From assembly GCA_028686345.1 (NCBI GenBank), contig JAQUCE010000001.1:39626-103625 (forward strand): a DNA stretch of 64,000 bases, read 5' to 3'. The DNA is from Kiritimatiellia bacterium (lineage in GTDB: Bacteria; Verrucomicrobiota; Kiritimatiellia; RFP12; UBA1067). Position numbers and translations under genes: made by a program. The notes under the pieces were generated by a model that was not told the origin of the DNA, made no database searches, and was given only the letters and a program-made list of their open reading frames with translations. Below are positions 31,088-40,452 of this stretch, piece by piece. Position 1 is the first letter of the stretch. Every line of letters begins with the position of its first letter.

Positions 31088-31201
31088 AATGTTTCCTTAG
31101 TGGTTGGTTGGATTAATATAGTCTCAACTCCTGTTAAAAAAAACAAGAAAGTTCGGTAACCATTTTCGTAAGCGTTGCAGGCATTTAAAGTGGCATTTTT
31201 G

Positions 31202-34093
31202 CTATTCAATCACAATGCGGTAGAAGGCCGAGGGGTGGAGTTCAAAACTCGGGTCAGTGAATTCAAAGATGCCGTTGATGCCGGGTATGCCGCTCCGGAG
31301 TGGCTGAAAGGGCGGAGTGTCAAGCAGGTTCGTGCTTCTTTCAACCCGATAAAAACGCCCGGTCAGGGTGTTCCATCTCAGTTTAAAGCCGTTTGCAACC
31401 GGCTCAGCAGGCACGTTGCTGACTAGAAAGCGCGAATTGCTGTCGCGCGGATCAGTGCCTGCTTTCCACTCAGAGTAGTTGTCCATTCCATCGCCATCGC
31501 TGTCCAAAAAATCAGCGGAGCCGTCGATCGGCAGATTATGAGCGCTCAGCCATGCCGCTGGCGCACGCAGCACAACAGCAATGCTGCCCGCTGAGTAGAG
31601 TGTGGAGGTGTCCCAGCCAAGTCCATCCGGCAGGGCTGGCAGTACAACGCTGTTAAAGGTTCCGGAGAGTGCGCCTGAGAACTCCAGCAGATGGAATGTG
31701 TTACCAGCGGACGGCGCAAAACCAACTGGCGCGTAACACTCAAGCGTGCCGTTGTAATCAACCACATTGCGGTTGATTGTGACGGTTGACCCAGCCTCAA
31801 TCGCCAGTTTACCGCTGCTCATGGTGAAGCTGTTGACAATCACCAAGCCATGGCCGGAAGCAGAGAGCGTGTTGCCTGCCAGATCAAGCCCGGCACTGAA
31901 TTGCAGTGTTGCGCCGGGCGCAGAGATGAAATCACTCTCATTTGCCAGCGCAACCGGGATGTTGACCGCATGTTGACCAAGCTGCACTTCAACCAGGCTG
32001 CGTCCCTGATCAGCCTTCAGCTCGATGCACCCGCTACCAGCCAGTGTGTATGCAAGGTTGTGGTTGAAACGCAGACCTTTGAGCCGTGTCGGAATTTTCT
32101 GAACTGTGATTGAATCGATTTCAAAGGGGGTGGTGGTTCCGTTGATCGGGTCGATTCTGATGCTGGTGATCAGCTGGCCATCCCAGAGAGCATGACCGGC
32201 AGGGCGGAAGACAACATCCTGAAACTGTCCGTTACCGCTGTAGTTTGCAGTAACAACTTTTGTCCCGGTAAACCCCGCATGCGCCGCAGTGATCCAGTAA
32301 AACTGCAGGTTGAAAGCGGTTGTGTTAGCCCGCATGCGCACACGAATTTCGGGCGACTCTTCCGCAAAAAAGGACTGACCAGCACGCACAATGTATGGAT
32401 CAACGGTGGTTGGCTGGCCGCTCAGAGTGCCGTTCGCGACACTCAAAGCGTCGATGTTAGTTCCAGTCCACCCTTCCAGGTCGCCATTGGTGTTGAAGAG
32501 CCACTCGTGCGAGCGCGTTGGCACCGTGACTGTGGCGGGGGAGGCGGCAGCACTGCCAAAGACCGCGATGTCTTCGTCGGTTCCCGGTCGTCCCCAGTAG
32601 TGCCAGTTGAGTGGGTCTGACCACTCGCCTGAGCCTGAGCGCACCCAGCCGCACTCTCCGCGGGCCGGTGGATCAATGCTCAGTGCCGAACTTTGCCAAG
32701 TAACCGGCGCAGATGAGACGGTTTCAATAAAGTTGCCGAGGGCATCGAAGCGCAGCATGCGTCCAGCGGATTCGCGCACATAAACATCGCCATTGGCGGC
32801 TTTACCAAAGCCGTTCGGCGAGGTGAGCGGAGCGCTGGCAAAGCTGTTGCCCTGCGCGAAGTTGCCGTGCGGTAGGTCATGATCTCTCGGGTCAGCGGTG
32901 CGTTCAAAGCGCTTGATGGCTCCTGAGCTGATGGTCAGATAAAAATCGGGGGCAATGGTGCGGAAATTGGCTAGGCGGTGAAAGGTCAGCAGGTTGGAGT
33001 CGTGGCCGCGTTTAGGGTTGTAAGAGGTGCCGGTGACTGGCCAGGCAGTGCGGGCCACCAGCACCATGTCGTTGCCGTCAATGTCGAAATTCATATAGCC
33101 AAAGCCATCAGTGTCAATCCTGCTTGAGTAGACGATAAAGCTTTCGACCTTCCAGTTGAACAGATCTTTTGAACTGAGGATGGCGGCGCTGTTGCGGATC
33201 ATGTCCGTGGCAATGCTCGAACCAGAGTGGGCGGGCAGAATCGGCTGAGTCAGGGCATAGAAGCGTCCTGAGACAGGGTCATAGCCAGCACCGATCTTTT
33301 TCTCGCCGCCCGGCAATGAGATAAAGTCGCGGGCAGGATCAAAGGCAACCGCTCCGGTGGTGGAGTCAACCCGGGCCAGGGCGGTCAGCGGCACGAACTT
33401 GACTTTGGGCAGGATATAGAGTCCGTGCTCTGGTGAGGCGACAATCTGGCCCTCGCCGACAAAACTATTCTTACCGCCGGGCCAGTTAGGATCAAGGGCG
33501 GGAAAGCCGCCTTTATTGGTCCAGGCTGAATCCTGCAGGAGATCAGGTGCAGTCGCCAACGCGGAAAAGCTCGAAGTAGTGGCAGCATTCCAGATACGAC
33601 CTTTAAAGACCACCGGGTTGTTTGGTGTGGCGCTGCCGCCCTTGCTGAACACGGCTGACTTGGTCCAGGTTGCGCCATAGTCGTTCGAGCGCGCAATCAC
33701 CGCCTTGCTGCCGCTAGCATCATGATTGCTGCCAATCAGGTAGACCGCGCCATTATGTTCAAGTAGGCTGGCGCGCAGGAGACCAGTGATCTCTGTCACC
33801 TTGCTCCAGGAGAGGCCGCTGTTGGTGGAGCGGTAAACGGTGGTCTTGCCGGAGGTACCTGATTCGGAAGAGCGCCCAGCCAGGGCATGCGAAGCGAGAT
33901 AATCTCCATTCGAGAGGATCAGAATCTCCGGATCAGAGATGAATACACGCGGCGTGGTATAGAACAAATCATACCTTGTATCCTGGTGGGCGATCGCCAC
34001 ACCAGGGGCGCTGCTGGTGTCCACCGCAGCGATCAGAGCCGCTGGCAGCAGCAATAGGCTGAAGCTTAAAGTTCCAAGTTTTTTAATGGTCAT
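31202..34093 (-). CDS. Large secreted sialidase-like (BNR/Asp-box) protein with C-terminal Ca-binding-like motif
   Basis: Signal peptide; RSTNSGLSWSKV and RSNDYGATWTKS (Asp-box-like); C-term DSDGDGMDNYSEWKAGTDPRD. Confidence 0.75.
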   Translation of the reverse strand: MTIKKLGTLSFSLLLLPAALIAAVDTSSAPGVAIAHQDTRYDLFYTTPRVFISDPEILILSNGDYLASHALAGRSSESGTSGKTTVYRSTNSGLSWSKVTEITGLLRASLLEHNGAVYLIGSNHDASGSKAVIARSNDYGATWTKSAVFSKGGSATPNNPVVFKGRIWNAATTSSFSALATAPDLLQDSAWTNKGGFPALDPNWPGGKNSFVGEGQIVASPEHGLYILPKVKFVPLTALARVDSTTGAVAFDPARDFISLPGGEKKIGAGYDPVSGRFYALTQPILPAHSGSSIATDMIRNSAAILSSKDLFNWKVESFIVYSSRIDTDGFGYMNFDIDGNDMVLVARTAWPVTGTSYNPKRGHDSNLLTFHRLANFRTIAPDFYLTISSGAIKRFERTADPRDHDLPHGNFAQGNSFASAPLTSPNGFGKAANGDVYVRESAGRMLRFDALGNFIETVSSAPVTWQSSALSIDPPARGECGWVRSGSGEWSDPLNWHYWGRPGTDEDIAVFGSAAASPATVTVPTRSHEWLFNTNGDLEGWTGTNIDALSVANGTLSGQPTTVDPYIVRAGQSFFAEESPEIRVRMRANTTAFNLQFYWITAAHAGFTGTKVVTANYSGNGQFQDVVFRPAGHALWDGQLITSIRIDPINGTTTPFEIDSITVQKIPTRLKGLRFNHNLAYTLAGSGCIELKADQGRSLVEVQLGQHAVNIPVALANESDFISAPGATLQFSAGLDLAGNTLSASGHGLVIVNSFTMSSGKLAIEAGSTVTINRNVVDYNGTLECYAPVGFAPSAGNTFHLLEFSGALSGTFNSVVLPALPDGLGWDTSTLYSAGSIAVVLRAPAAWLSAHNLPIDGSADFLDSDGDGMDNYSEWKAGTDPRDSNSRFLVSNVPAEPVANGFKLRWNTLTGRFYRVERSTNLLDTPPFQPLRSGIPGINGIFEFTDPSFELHPSAFYRIVIE

Positions 34094-34205
34094 ACATCCT
34101 TTTTTTGATTTATCAATATCTCTTTTGACCAAGAGATTAACAAAATACAGGTGTATTCACAAGTCGAAGTTGAAGCAGAGCAAGCATGCTTGTCATGGAA
34201 TGTCA

Positions 34206-35474
34206 TCAGCCATAGAGTGGCACCACAACACCTTCCAGCCGCGCCTGTTCAGCGGCAAAGACCATCGCGTGGGTCTCTAGGCTTTCGCTTGCTCCTGAGA
34301 GTAGCAGGCTTTGGTTGTTATGATGCACGGCATCGACAAAAGCGCGCATCAGCGCGTAGTCGCCTCCGCCATGTCCGCCGCGGATGGAGCTGTCGCCGCT
34401 GGCTGTTGAGAGCACGCTCCAGGTATCAGTCAGGAAATCAAAGTGACGGATTGTCCTCCCATCGCTGATTAGCTCGCCCAGGGTGCCGAAAATTCGGACC
34501 TGCCGGTGGTTGGCCTCGGTGAAGGCGGTCATTGTCAGCGATGCGGTGCTGCCGCTCTCGAACTGCATGTTCACCACTTGGTGATCAACCACATCATTGT
34601 CGCACGCGTAGACACAGCGGCCATAGGGGCCGGTTTGCAGCGCTTCCATAACTCGCTCCTTGCTGACGTCGGGTGTCAGGACATCCAGCGGCCAGCCCCG
34701 CTCGCCCCGCTCCACACGGGGGAGGTAAATTTTCAGAGCGGAGTAGGGGCATTGCGGTTCGCAGGGGCACTCCAGACAGCGATCAGCGGCATCCGCCGGC
34801 TGCTCTGTACTGCGGAAGTGCTTGAGGGAGCCAAAGGAGTGAACAGCTCTGCAGGGTTGACCCATGATATAGCGAATCCAGTCGAGATCGTGGCAGCACT
34901 TGGCCAGCAGCATGGAGGATGATTCATCGGTACGCCGCCAGTTGCCGCGGACAAAGGAGTGCGCTTGATGCCAGTAGCCGACCGGCTCAAGGCTTTGCAG
35001 ATTAATGACCTCGCCGATCAGATTGCTTGTGATGAGTTGCTTGAGTCTCTGGGTGTGTGCTGTGTAGCGCAGAACATGGCAGACAGCGAAGATCACGCCG
35101 GCCGCTTGCGCTGCCTCCACAATGCTACGGCAATCCGCTGGATTGGGAGCCATTGGCTTTTCAAGCAGAATGTGATAACCCATCCGGGCCAGCGCCACGG
35201 TTGGCTCAAGGTGCAGCTTGTCCTGAGTGGCAATCACAACTGCGTCGGCGCATTTTGGCTTGTTCAGAAATTCGCGCCAGTCCAAGGCAATGTTGCATCC
35301 AGGAATTCCATGTGCTTGGACAAGCTTGTTTCTCCATGCGTCGCGCGGTTCGGCAACTCCGACAATGGTAGCGCGTTCCGGGTGCGCTTTGGCGTATGAG
35401 GCGTAAACGCTGCCACGAGAACCGCCGCCAATAATAATTATTTCCACTGGTGTCTTTGCTTTTAAATGATTCAT
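34206..35474 (-). CDS. Gfo/Idh/MocA-family oxidoreductase
   Basis: VEIIIIGGGSRGSVYASYAKAHPERATIVGVAEPRD Rossmann N-terminus; LLEKPMA motif. Confidence 0.92.
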   Translation of the reverse strand: MNHLKAKTPVEIIIIGGGSRGSVYASYAKAHPERATIVGVAEPRDAWRNKLVQAHGIPGCNIALDWREFLNKPKCADAVVIATQDKLHLEPTVALARMGYHILLEKPMAPNPADCRSIVEAAQAAGVIFAVCHVLRYTAHTQRLKQLITSNLIGEVINLQSLEPVGYWHQAHSFVRGNWRRTDESSSMLLAKCCHDLDWIRYIMGQPCRAVHSFGSLKHFRSTEQPADAADRCLECPCEPQCPYSALKIYLPRVERGERGWPLDVLTPDVSKERVMEALQTGPYGRCVYACDNDVVDHQVVNMQFESGSTASLTMTAFTEANHRQVRIFGTLGELISDGRTIRHFDFLTDTWSVLSTASGDSSIRGGHGGGDYALMRAFVDAVHHNNQSLLLSGASESLETHAMVFAAEQARLEGVVVPLYG

Positions 35475-35522
35475 CCTGATTCTCCGTTTACGCAGCTCGC
35501 AAAAAACAATCAATTGTGCTTT

Positions 35523-35690
35523 CAGTATGTCCGCCGCTATGCGGTGGACACCTGTTTTTCACCTATATGGTTTTCACCTCAAAAAAACGCAGCGCGTTCG
35601 CGCCAGTCGTGCGACATACAAGCTTCACTCAAGTTGAAACTGTAGGGTTGGCTCTCTGAGCCAAACAAAGATCATGAAACCCCTTGACGC
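35523..35690. repeat. Composite ~160-bp dispersed repeat, copy 1
   Basis: gtccgccgctatgcggtgga...tttttcacc...acgcagcgcgttcgc...gtgcgacatacaagcttcac...ggctctctgagccaaacaaagatcatgaaaccc; matches 42134-42300. Confidence 0.9.
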
Positions 35691-36123
35691 GCCTTTGGCG
35701 AACAAACGCCCGGCAGCCGCTAATTGCTTCATCCTCCTTCGCCAAGGCTACGGCGGACATGCTGGAAGCAACCCTACACCCCGGGACGCACTTTCATGAG
35801 CCTGCTGCAGTATGCCGCTCGCAGAGCGGCTACTACACCCCGGGACGCGCTTTTCACGAGCCTGTTGCAAAATGCCGCTCGTAGAGCGACATGGTTGACG
35901 ATGTTGTGCGACGATGTTGGTGGACGATTGGGGACATGCGTGAAATCGTCAACCAGCATCGTCGCCGCCATCGTTAGCCAAAGGCGCAGCCGGCCTCAGT
36001 AGCTCCGGTTTCCAACCGGACAGTCCGCTTGGAAATCGGAGCTACGTTGCTCCCGCACACACACACCAACTCTTTTGGTTGCCTGTCTGTGCGTAGCACG
36101 CAGACAGGCGGTGACTGGCTGCT

Positions 36124-36831
36124 TTAGCGTTTAAAAAATGTCTCAAAATAAACCGGCATCTTGGCTTCAAAGGTCATCGGCTCATGTGTATAGGGATGCG
36201 TGATGGTCATTGAGGTTGAGTGCAGGGTGAGCCGCTTGATAAACTTGTCTTTGCTCCCGTACATTCTATCGCCCGCCACAGGGTAGCCTTTTTCCGCAAA
36301 GTGAACGCGGATCTGATTTTTTTTGCCGGTATGCAGATCAACCTCCAGCAGGGAGTAGCCTTTGGACTCTTTCACGACTCTGTATCCGGTCTTGGCGAAC
36401 TTGCCCTTTTCAGGGTCAGTGACCGAGTACATTCGGTGAATACTGTTTTCAGCCAGATAGGATGTGATGATCCCCTCTTTTTCGGGCAGTATCCCGTGCA
36501 CAATGGCATAGTATTTTTTGGTGAAATTTTTCCACTCCTCCATCAGGTAGGCTTTGGCCTCCTCGGTTTTGGCGAAGAGCAGTACCCCGGAGGTCTCGCG
36601 GTCCAGGCGGTGCACCACAAACACCTGGGCCGTTGATTTTGGGTTGCCTTTCCGCACATATAGATTTAAGAGGTGCAGCGCAGTGTTTTCTTTGACGGTC
36701 TCAGTGCGCACTGTCAAAAGCCCCTCTCTTTTGTCAACCACGATGAGATCGTGATCTTCATAGATAACAGGCAGCCCTTTGGGTTGAAATTTCTTAGGCG
36801 GAGCTTTAAAGTGCTTGACGATTTTTTTCAT
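36124..36831 (-). CDS. RluA-family pseudouridine synthase
   Basis: VVHRLDRETSGVLLFAKTEEAK catalytic motif. Confidence 0.93.
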   Translation of the reverse strand: MKKIVKHFKAPPKKFQPKGLPVIYEDHDLIVVDKREGLLTVRTETVKENTALHLLNLYVRKGNPKSTAQVFVVHRLDRETSGVLLFAKTEEAKAYLMEEWKNFTKKYYAIVHGILPEKEGIITSYLAENSIHRMYSVTDPEKGKFAKTGYRVVKESKGYSLLEVDLHTGKKNQIRVHFAEKGYPVAGDRMYGSKDKFIKRLTLHSTSMTITHPYTHEPMTFEAKMPVYFETFFKR

Positions 36832-36942
36832 GAGAGTATTATAACTCTTTAGCCGAATGGTTTCACAGCACTAAAACTGAATGTTGTTCGCGATTCACTG
36901 GTTAAAAAAATATTCAAACATGGGCTGATATGCGATAATCGT

Positions 36943-38214
36943 ATGAATATTAACGCAGTATTAGACAAACAAGGATTGAATCATATGCAGAAATTATTGC
37001 ACCCATTGAGTATTGTTTATTTTTGTGTATCAGCTCTGGTGTTTTTTACCGAATCCACGATTGCTCAAACTATAGGGCATACGAAGATAATTGAAATTCC
37101 AGAGCTTAGCAGGCCAGGATATCTGGAGCCGTATCTTGATCCGGTTTTCGGCTCCAAGGTAACGCGTATCACTGGAGATCCCGGTACGCCAATTTTGAAT
37201 ACAGAGGGGACATGGTATGAGGTTGCTAGACACTCCTACTCAAAGGAATCGGCGTGGAATTGCGATCAGACACTGCTTCTTCTAGCAAAGCATCACGGAT
37301 TTCCCTCAAAAATGTTTCTGGACGGGAGCACATTTAAGCCGCTCTTTGGACGCAATAGCATACCAGGTACTGATATGCGCTGGCATCCTGTGATAGCCTC
37401 CGTAATGGTGTATGTTATGGATAATGTGATTGGATTCTGGGATGTGCGCAGAGAGAGTACGAAGATTATTATGGAGTTTGAGGGCTACTCTAAGTTCAGC
37501 ATCGGTCCATGGGAGGGGAATCTCTCGCTTGATGGCAGGTATATTGCGATTGAGGGCTGGAAAGACCAGGATCATGTTGCCTTTGTCTATGATATAAAAA
37601 ACAGGAAGAAGTATCCTGATTTGATTCTAAATAATGTGACTGTTGACTGGGTGTCAGTCTCTGCCTCGGGACGTTTTTTAGTTCTTAACGGAAAGATTGA
37701 AGGCGAGGGAGGGGATCAGACACAGGTCTATGATCTTGAAGGAAAAAAGGTTGGTGGGCTTTGGGCAGAATATGGTCGTCCGAGTCATTATGACCTGACG
37801 GCTGATCTTAATGGTGATGATGTGGCTGTTGGGGTCTCAAAATCAAAACCTGATGACGGGCGGGTGATTAAGCGCCGTTTGAGTGATGGCAAGGTAACTG
37901 TTTTGACTTCGGGCGGGTATGCTTCACATACGTCAACCAGGAGCGTAAAGCGTCCGGGATGGGCCTATGTGACCTACCAATACAGAGGTGATGCGTGGCC
38001 ACCTTATCGTGATGAGGTGGTTGCGGTTAAGCTGGATGGCAGCATGACTGTTGAGCGCATTGCACATATGCACACCAAGAGCGTTGATTATATGACAGAA
38101 GCGCATGCGGTGCCATCTCCAGATGGGAAAATGGTTTTGTGGGCAGGTGCCTGGGACTCTGAAAATGGTCGCCCTCTGGGCGCATATGTTGCCGAGTATA
38201 AAGTGACCAATTAA
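36943..38214 (+). CDS. Secreted beta-propeller-like hypothetical protein
   Basis: Signal-peptide-like N-terminus (start possibly 36985); repeated W/D-containing strands. Confidence 0.6.
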   Translation: MNINAVLDKQGLNHMQKLLHPLSIVYFCVSALVFFTESTIAQTIGHTKIIEIPELSRPGYLEPYLDPVFGSKVTRITGDPGTPILNTEGTWYEVARHSYSKESAWNCDQTLLLLAKHHGFPSKMFLDGSTFKPLFGRNSIPGTDMRWHPVIASVMVYVMDNVIGFWDVRRESTKIIMEFEGYSKFSIGPWEGNLSLDGRYIAIEGWKDQDHVAFVYDIKNRKKYPDLILNNVTVDWVSVSASGRFLVLNGKIEGEGGDQTQVYDLEGKKVGGLWAEYGRPSHYDLTADLNGDDVAVGVSKSKPDDGRVIKRRLSDGKVTVLTSGGYASHTSTRSVKRPGWAYVTYQYRGDAWPPYRDEVVAVKLDGSMTVERIAHMHTKSVDYMTEAHAVPSPDGKMVLWAGAWDSENGRPLGAYVAEYKVTN

Positions 38215-38432
38215 CCTAAAGCAGCTAGTCGCCGCCTGCGTGCTACGCACAGGCAGGCAATCAAACGATTTGTTAAAGCAGTTTTTAATCGTAATCCGCT
38301 ATCGTCGCACATCGTCGTTAACCGATGCCGCTCAATGAGCTGCCAGCAAAGGGATAGTCAAAATAGACCAGGTTCGAGACAAGGTTTGAGATATGGGCGG
38401 GTCCCCGATATTCATGTTTGTCTTGCCCTTTG

Positions 38433-39779
38433 TTATGCATATGGCTGGGTCCAGGCCACTTCCACAATCGGGTGAAAATTGCTTTTGTAGCGACTGGGCA
38501 CGCTGGACTCGATCTTGGCGCGCACATACAGGTCATCCGGTGCCATGCGGTAGGCGGCTTCGCTGCCTTCGACGCGCTTGACGGTCTTGCCGATCTCGTT
38601 GGAGTAGACCGGGATAGTGCGATCACCGCGCCCTTTGACTGCCGGGCAATGCACTGTGCGTACGCTCTGGTCAAACCCGCGTTTGGTTGTGATGAAACTG
38701 ATTCGGTATTTGACCTCCGGCGCGGCTTTGACCCGCACGCTCAGGGTGCGTGAGGAGCGCTTGAAAGCGACATCCTCCAGCGTAACCCCGGTGGTGGCGT
38801 AGAAATCGCCGGCAAGCATCGCGGATATGAGGCTCTCAGGTGTCAGCCCTGTGCAACGCACCATCACCCAGGCATCTGCCAAACGTTGGTTAGCCGTGCG
38901 GTTGATATAATTGTGGGTGTCGTCCGTACCTATGCCGAACAGCAGCGGGGCCCCGTGCAGGCTGCGAAAGGCGTTGATCGTATCCCAGAACGAATCTGTG
39001 CTCACGTTCGCCGCCTCCGGGTGAGGCTCAAAGGCCGAACCGCCGTTGCAAACCTCGAAGAAACGCACCTCCGGGTTATCGATCAGGTTTTGCGGCAGGA
39101 TGTCCCAGTAGATCCACTGTGGATGGTTGAGTGTCAGCAGCGACGGACGCCGCATCTTGGCCGACATGGCCTGCACCTCCTCGGCGTCTTTGCGGATGAT
39201 GTTGCTCGCGTCCATACCTTCTTCGGTAACCAGCTTGTTCAACGGGCCGCCTTTGACAAAAGGGATGACATCCGGTAGATTCACATAGTTCATGTGTACC
39301 TGCACGTTGTGCGGGGGTATGTGCTGTGTGATCTCCACACCCGGTAGCAGCAGAAACTTCCCGCTCTCGTTGAAACGCCGCGCCATCTCCTTGTAGGTCT
39401 TCAATCGCACCAGAGCCCGGCCATCTTCCTGCCTGGTCTCTACCTCGCCGCCGAATTCCTTGCGATACTCTTCGAAAATCTCTTTGCCAACCGGCGGAGG
39501 CCACCCCTTGAGCTTGTCCCCAACAGGTCTCCAGCAGCCCGGATCATCCGCGAACACATTATGGTCGCTGAGGCAGATAAAGTCATAGCCAAGGTTTTTG
39601 TAGATGCTGATGGCCTGTTCGGGGAAGGCCTTGCCATCAGACCAGTAGGTGTGCATGTGCAGGTTGCCACGATACCAGCCCGCGGCAGCGGCTGGCCTCT
39701 GTGTGCGACATCCGGCCAGCATCCCCATGCCACTGTAACCAATTGCTCGTAACAAATCCCTGCGTGTCAAATGCGCCAT
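38433..39779 (-). CDS. PHP-domain (CehA/McbA-like) metallohydrolase with Tat-like lipoprotein signal
   Basis: MAHLTRRDLLRAIGYSGMGMLAGC; NLHMHTYWSDGKAFPEQAISIYKNLGYDFICLSDHN. Confidence 0.85.
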   Translation of the reverse strand: MAHLTRRDLLRAIGYSGMGMLAGCRTQRPAAAAGWYRGNLHMHTYWSDGKAFPEQAISIYKNLGYDFICLSDHNVFADDPGCWRPVGDKLKGWPPPVGKEIFEEYRKEFGGEVETRQEDGRALVRLKTYKEMARRFNESGKFLLLPGVEITQHIPPHNVQVHMNYVNLPDVIPFVKGGPLNKLVTEEGMDASNIIRKDAEEVQAMSAKMRRPSLLTLNHPQWIYWDILPQNLIDNPEVRFFEVCNGGSAFEPHPEAANVSTDSFWDTINAFRSLHGAPLLFGIGTDDTHNYINRTANQRLADAWVMVRCTGLTPESLISAMLAGDFYATTGVTLEDVAFKRSSRTLSVRVKAAPEVKYRISFITTKRGFDQSVRTVHCPAVKGRGDRTIPVYSNEIGKTVKRVEGSEAAYRMAPDDLYVRAKIESSVPSRYKSNFHPIVEVAWTQPYA

Positions 39780-39871
39780 AATATCTCCCTGTTTCTTGTA
39801 CTCTAGAAAAACAATTGACTGTTCTCTCAAAAAGTTGTCTGTCGGACCTTATTGCAGTTTGATTCGCAACC

Positions 39872-40135
39872 ATCCACCGCATAGCGGCGGATATACTTCG
39901 CAACCATCCACCGCATAGCGGCGGATATACTTCGCGATCATCCACCGCATAGCGGCGGATATACTTCGCGATCATCCACCGCATAGCGGCGGACATAATT
40001 CGCAATCATCCACCGCATAGCGGCGGATATACTTCGCGATCATCCACCGCATAGCGGCGGACATACTTCGCAATTATCCACCGCATAGCGGCGGATATAC
40101 TTCGCGATCATCCACCGCATAGCGGCGGATATACT
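39872..40135. repeat. 34-bp tandem hairpin array, 8 units
   Basis: Unit atccaccgcatagcggcggatatacttcgc(gatc/aacc) starting at 39872, 39906, 39940, 39974, 40008, 40042, 40076, 40110 (constant 34-bp period). Confidence 0.97.
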
Positions 40136-40452
40136 GTGTTGCTTTCAGTATGTCCGCCGCTATGCGGTGGACGGAAGTTTTTCGCCTCTAAGATCTTTCA
40201 CCTCAAAACCAACGTAGCGCGTTCATTCCACTCCGACGAAGTTTGCGACAAAGTTTGCGACAAAGTTTACGCTTGCGCCGGGAGGTCCTTCGGACGGCGC
40301 GGTGGAGGCGGTACCCTACCGTTGCGGCTGACGATGCTGTGCGACGATGTTGGTGGACGATTGGGATGCGTGAAATCGTCCGCCAACATCGTCGCCGCAG
40401 TTATCGTAAACCGATCTCCAAAACCCAAAATCAAAAATCAAAAATCAAAAAT

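Noticed and set aside
39637-40005. 122-aa ORF with repeated AAMRWM peptides
   Set aside because: N-terminal part is translation of the 34-bp array; the real gene start is 39779 with a Tat-like signal.
39872-40135. CRISPR array
   Set aside because: Period is regular (34 bp), but the variable part is only a few nt and nearly constant; there are no unique spacers and no cas genes in the window.
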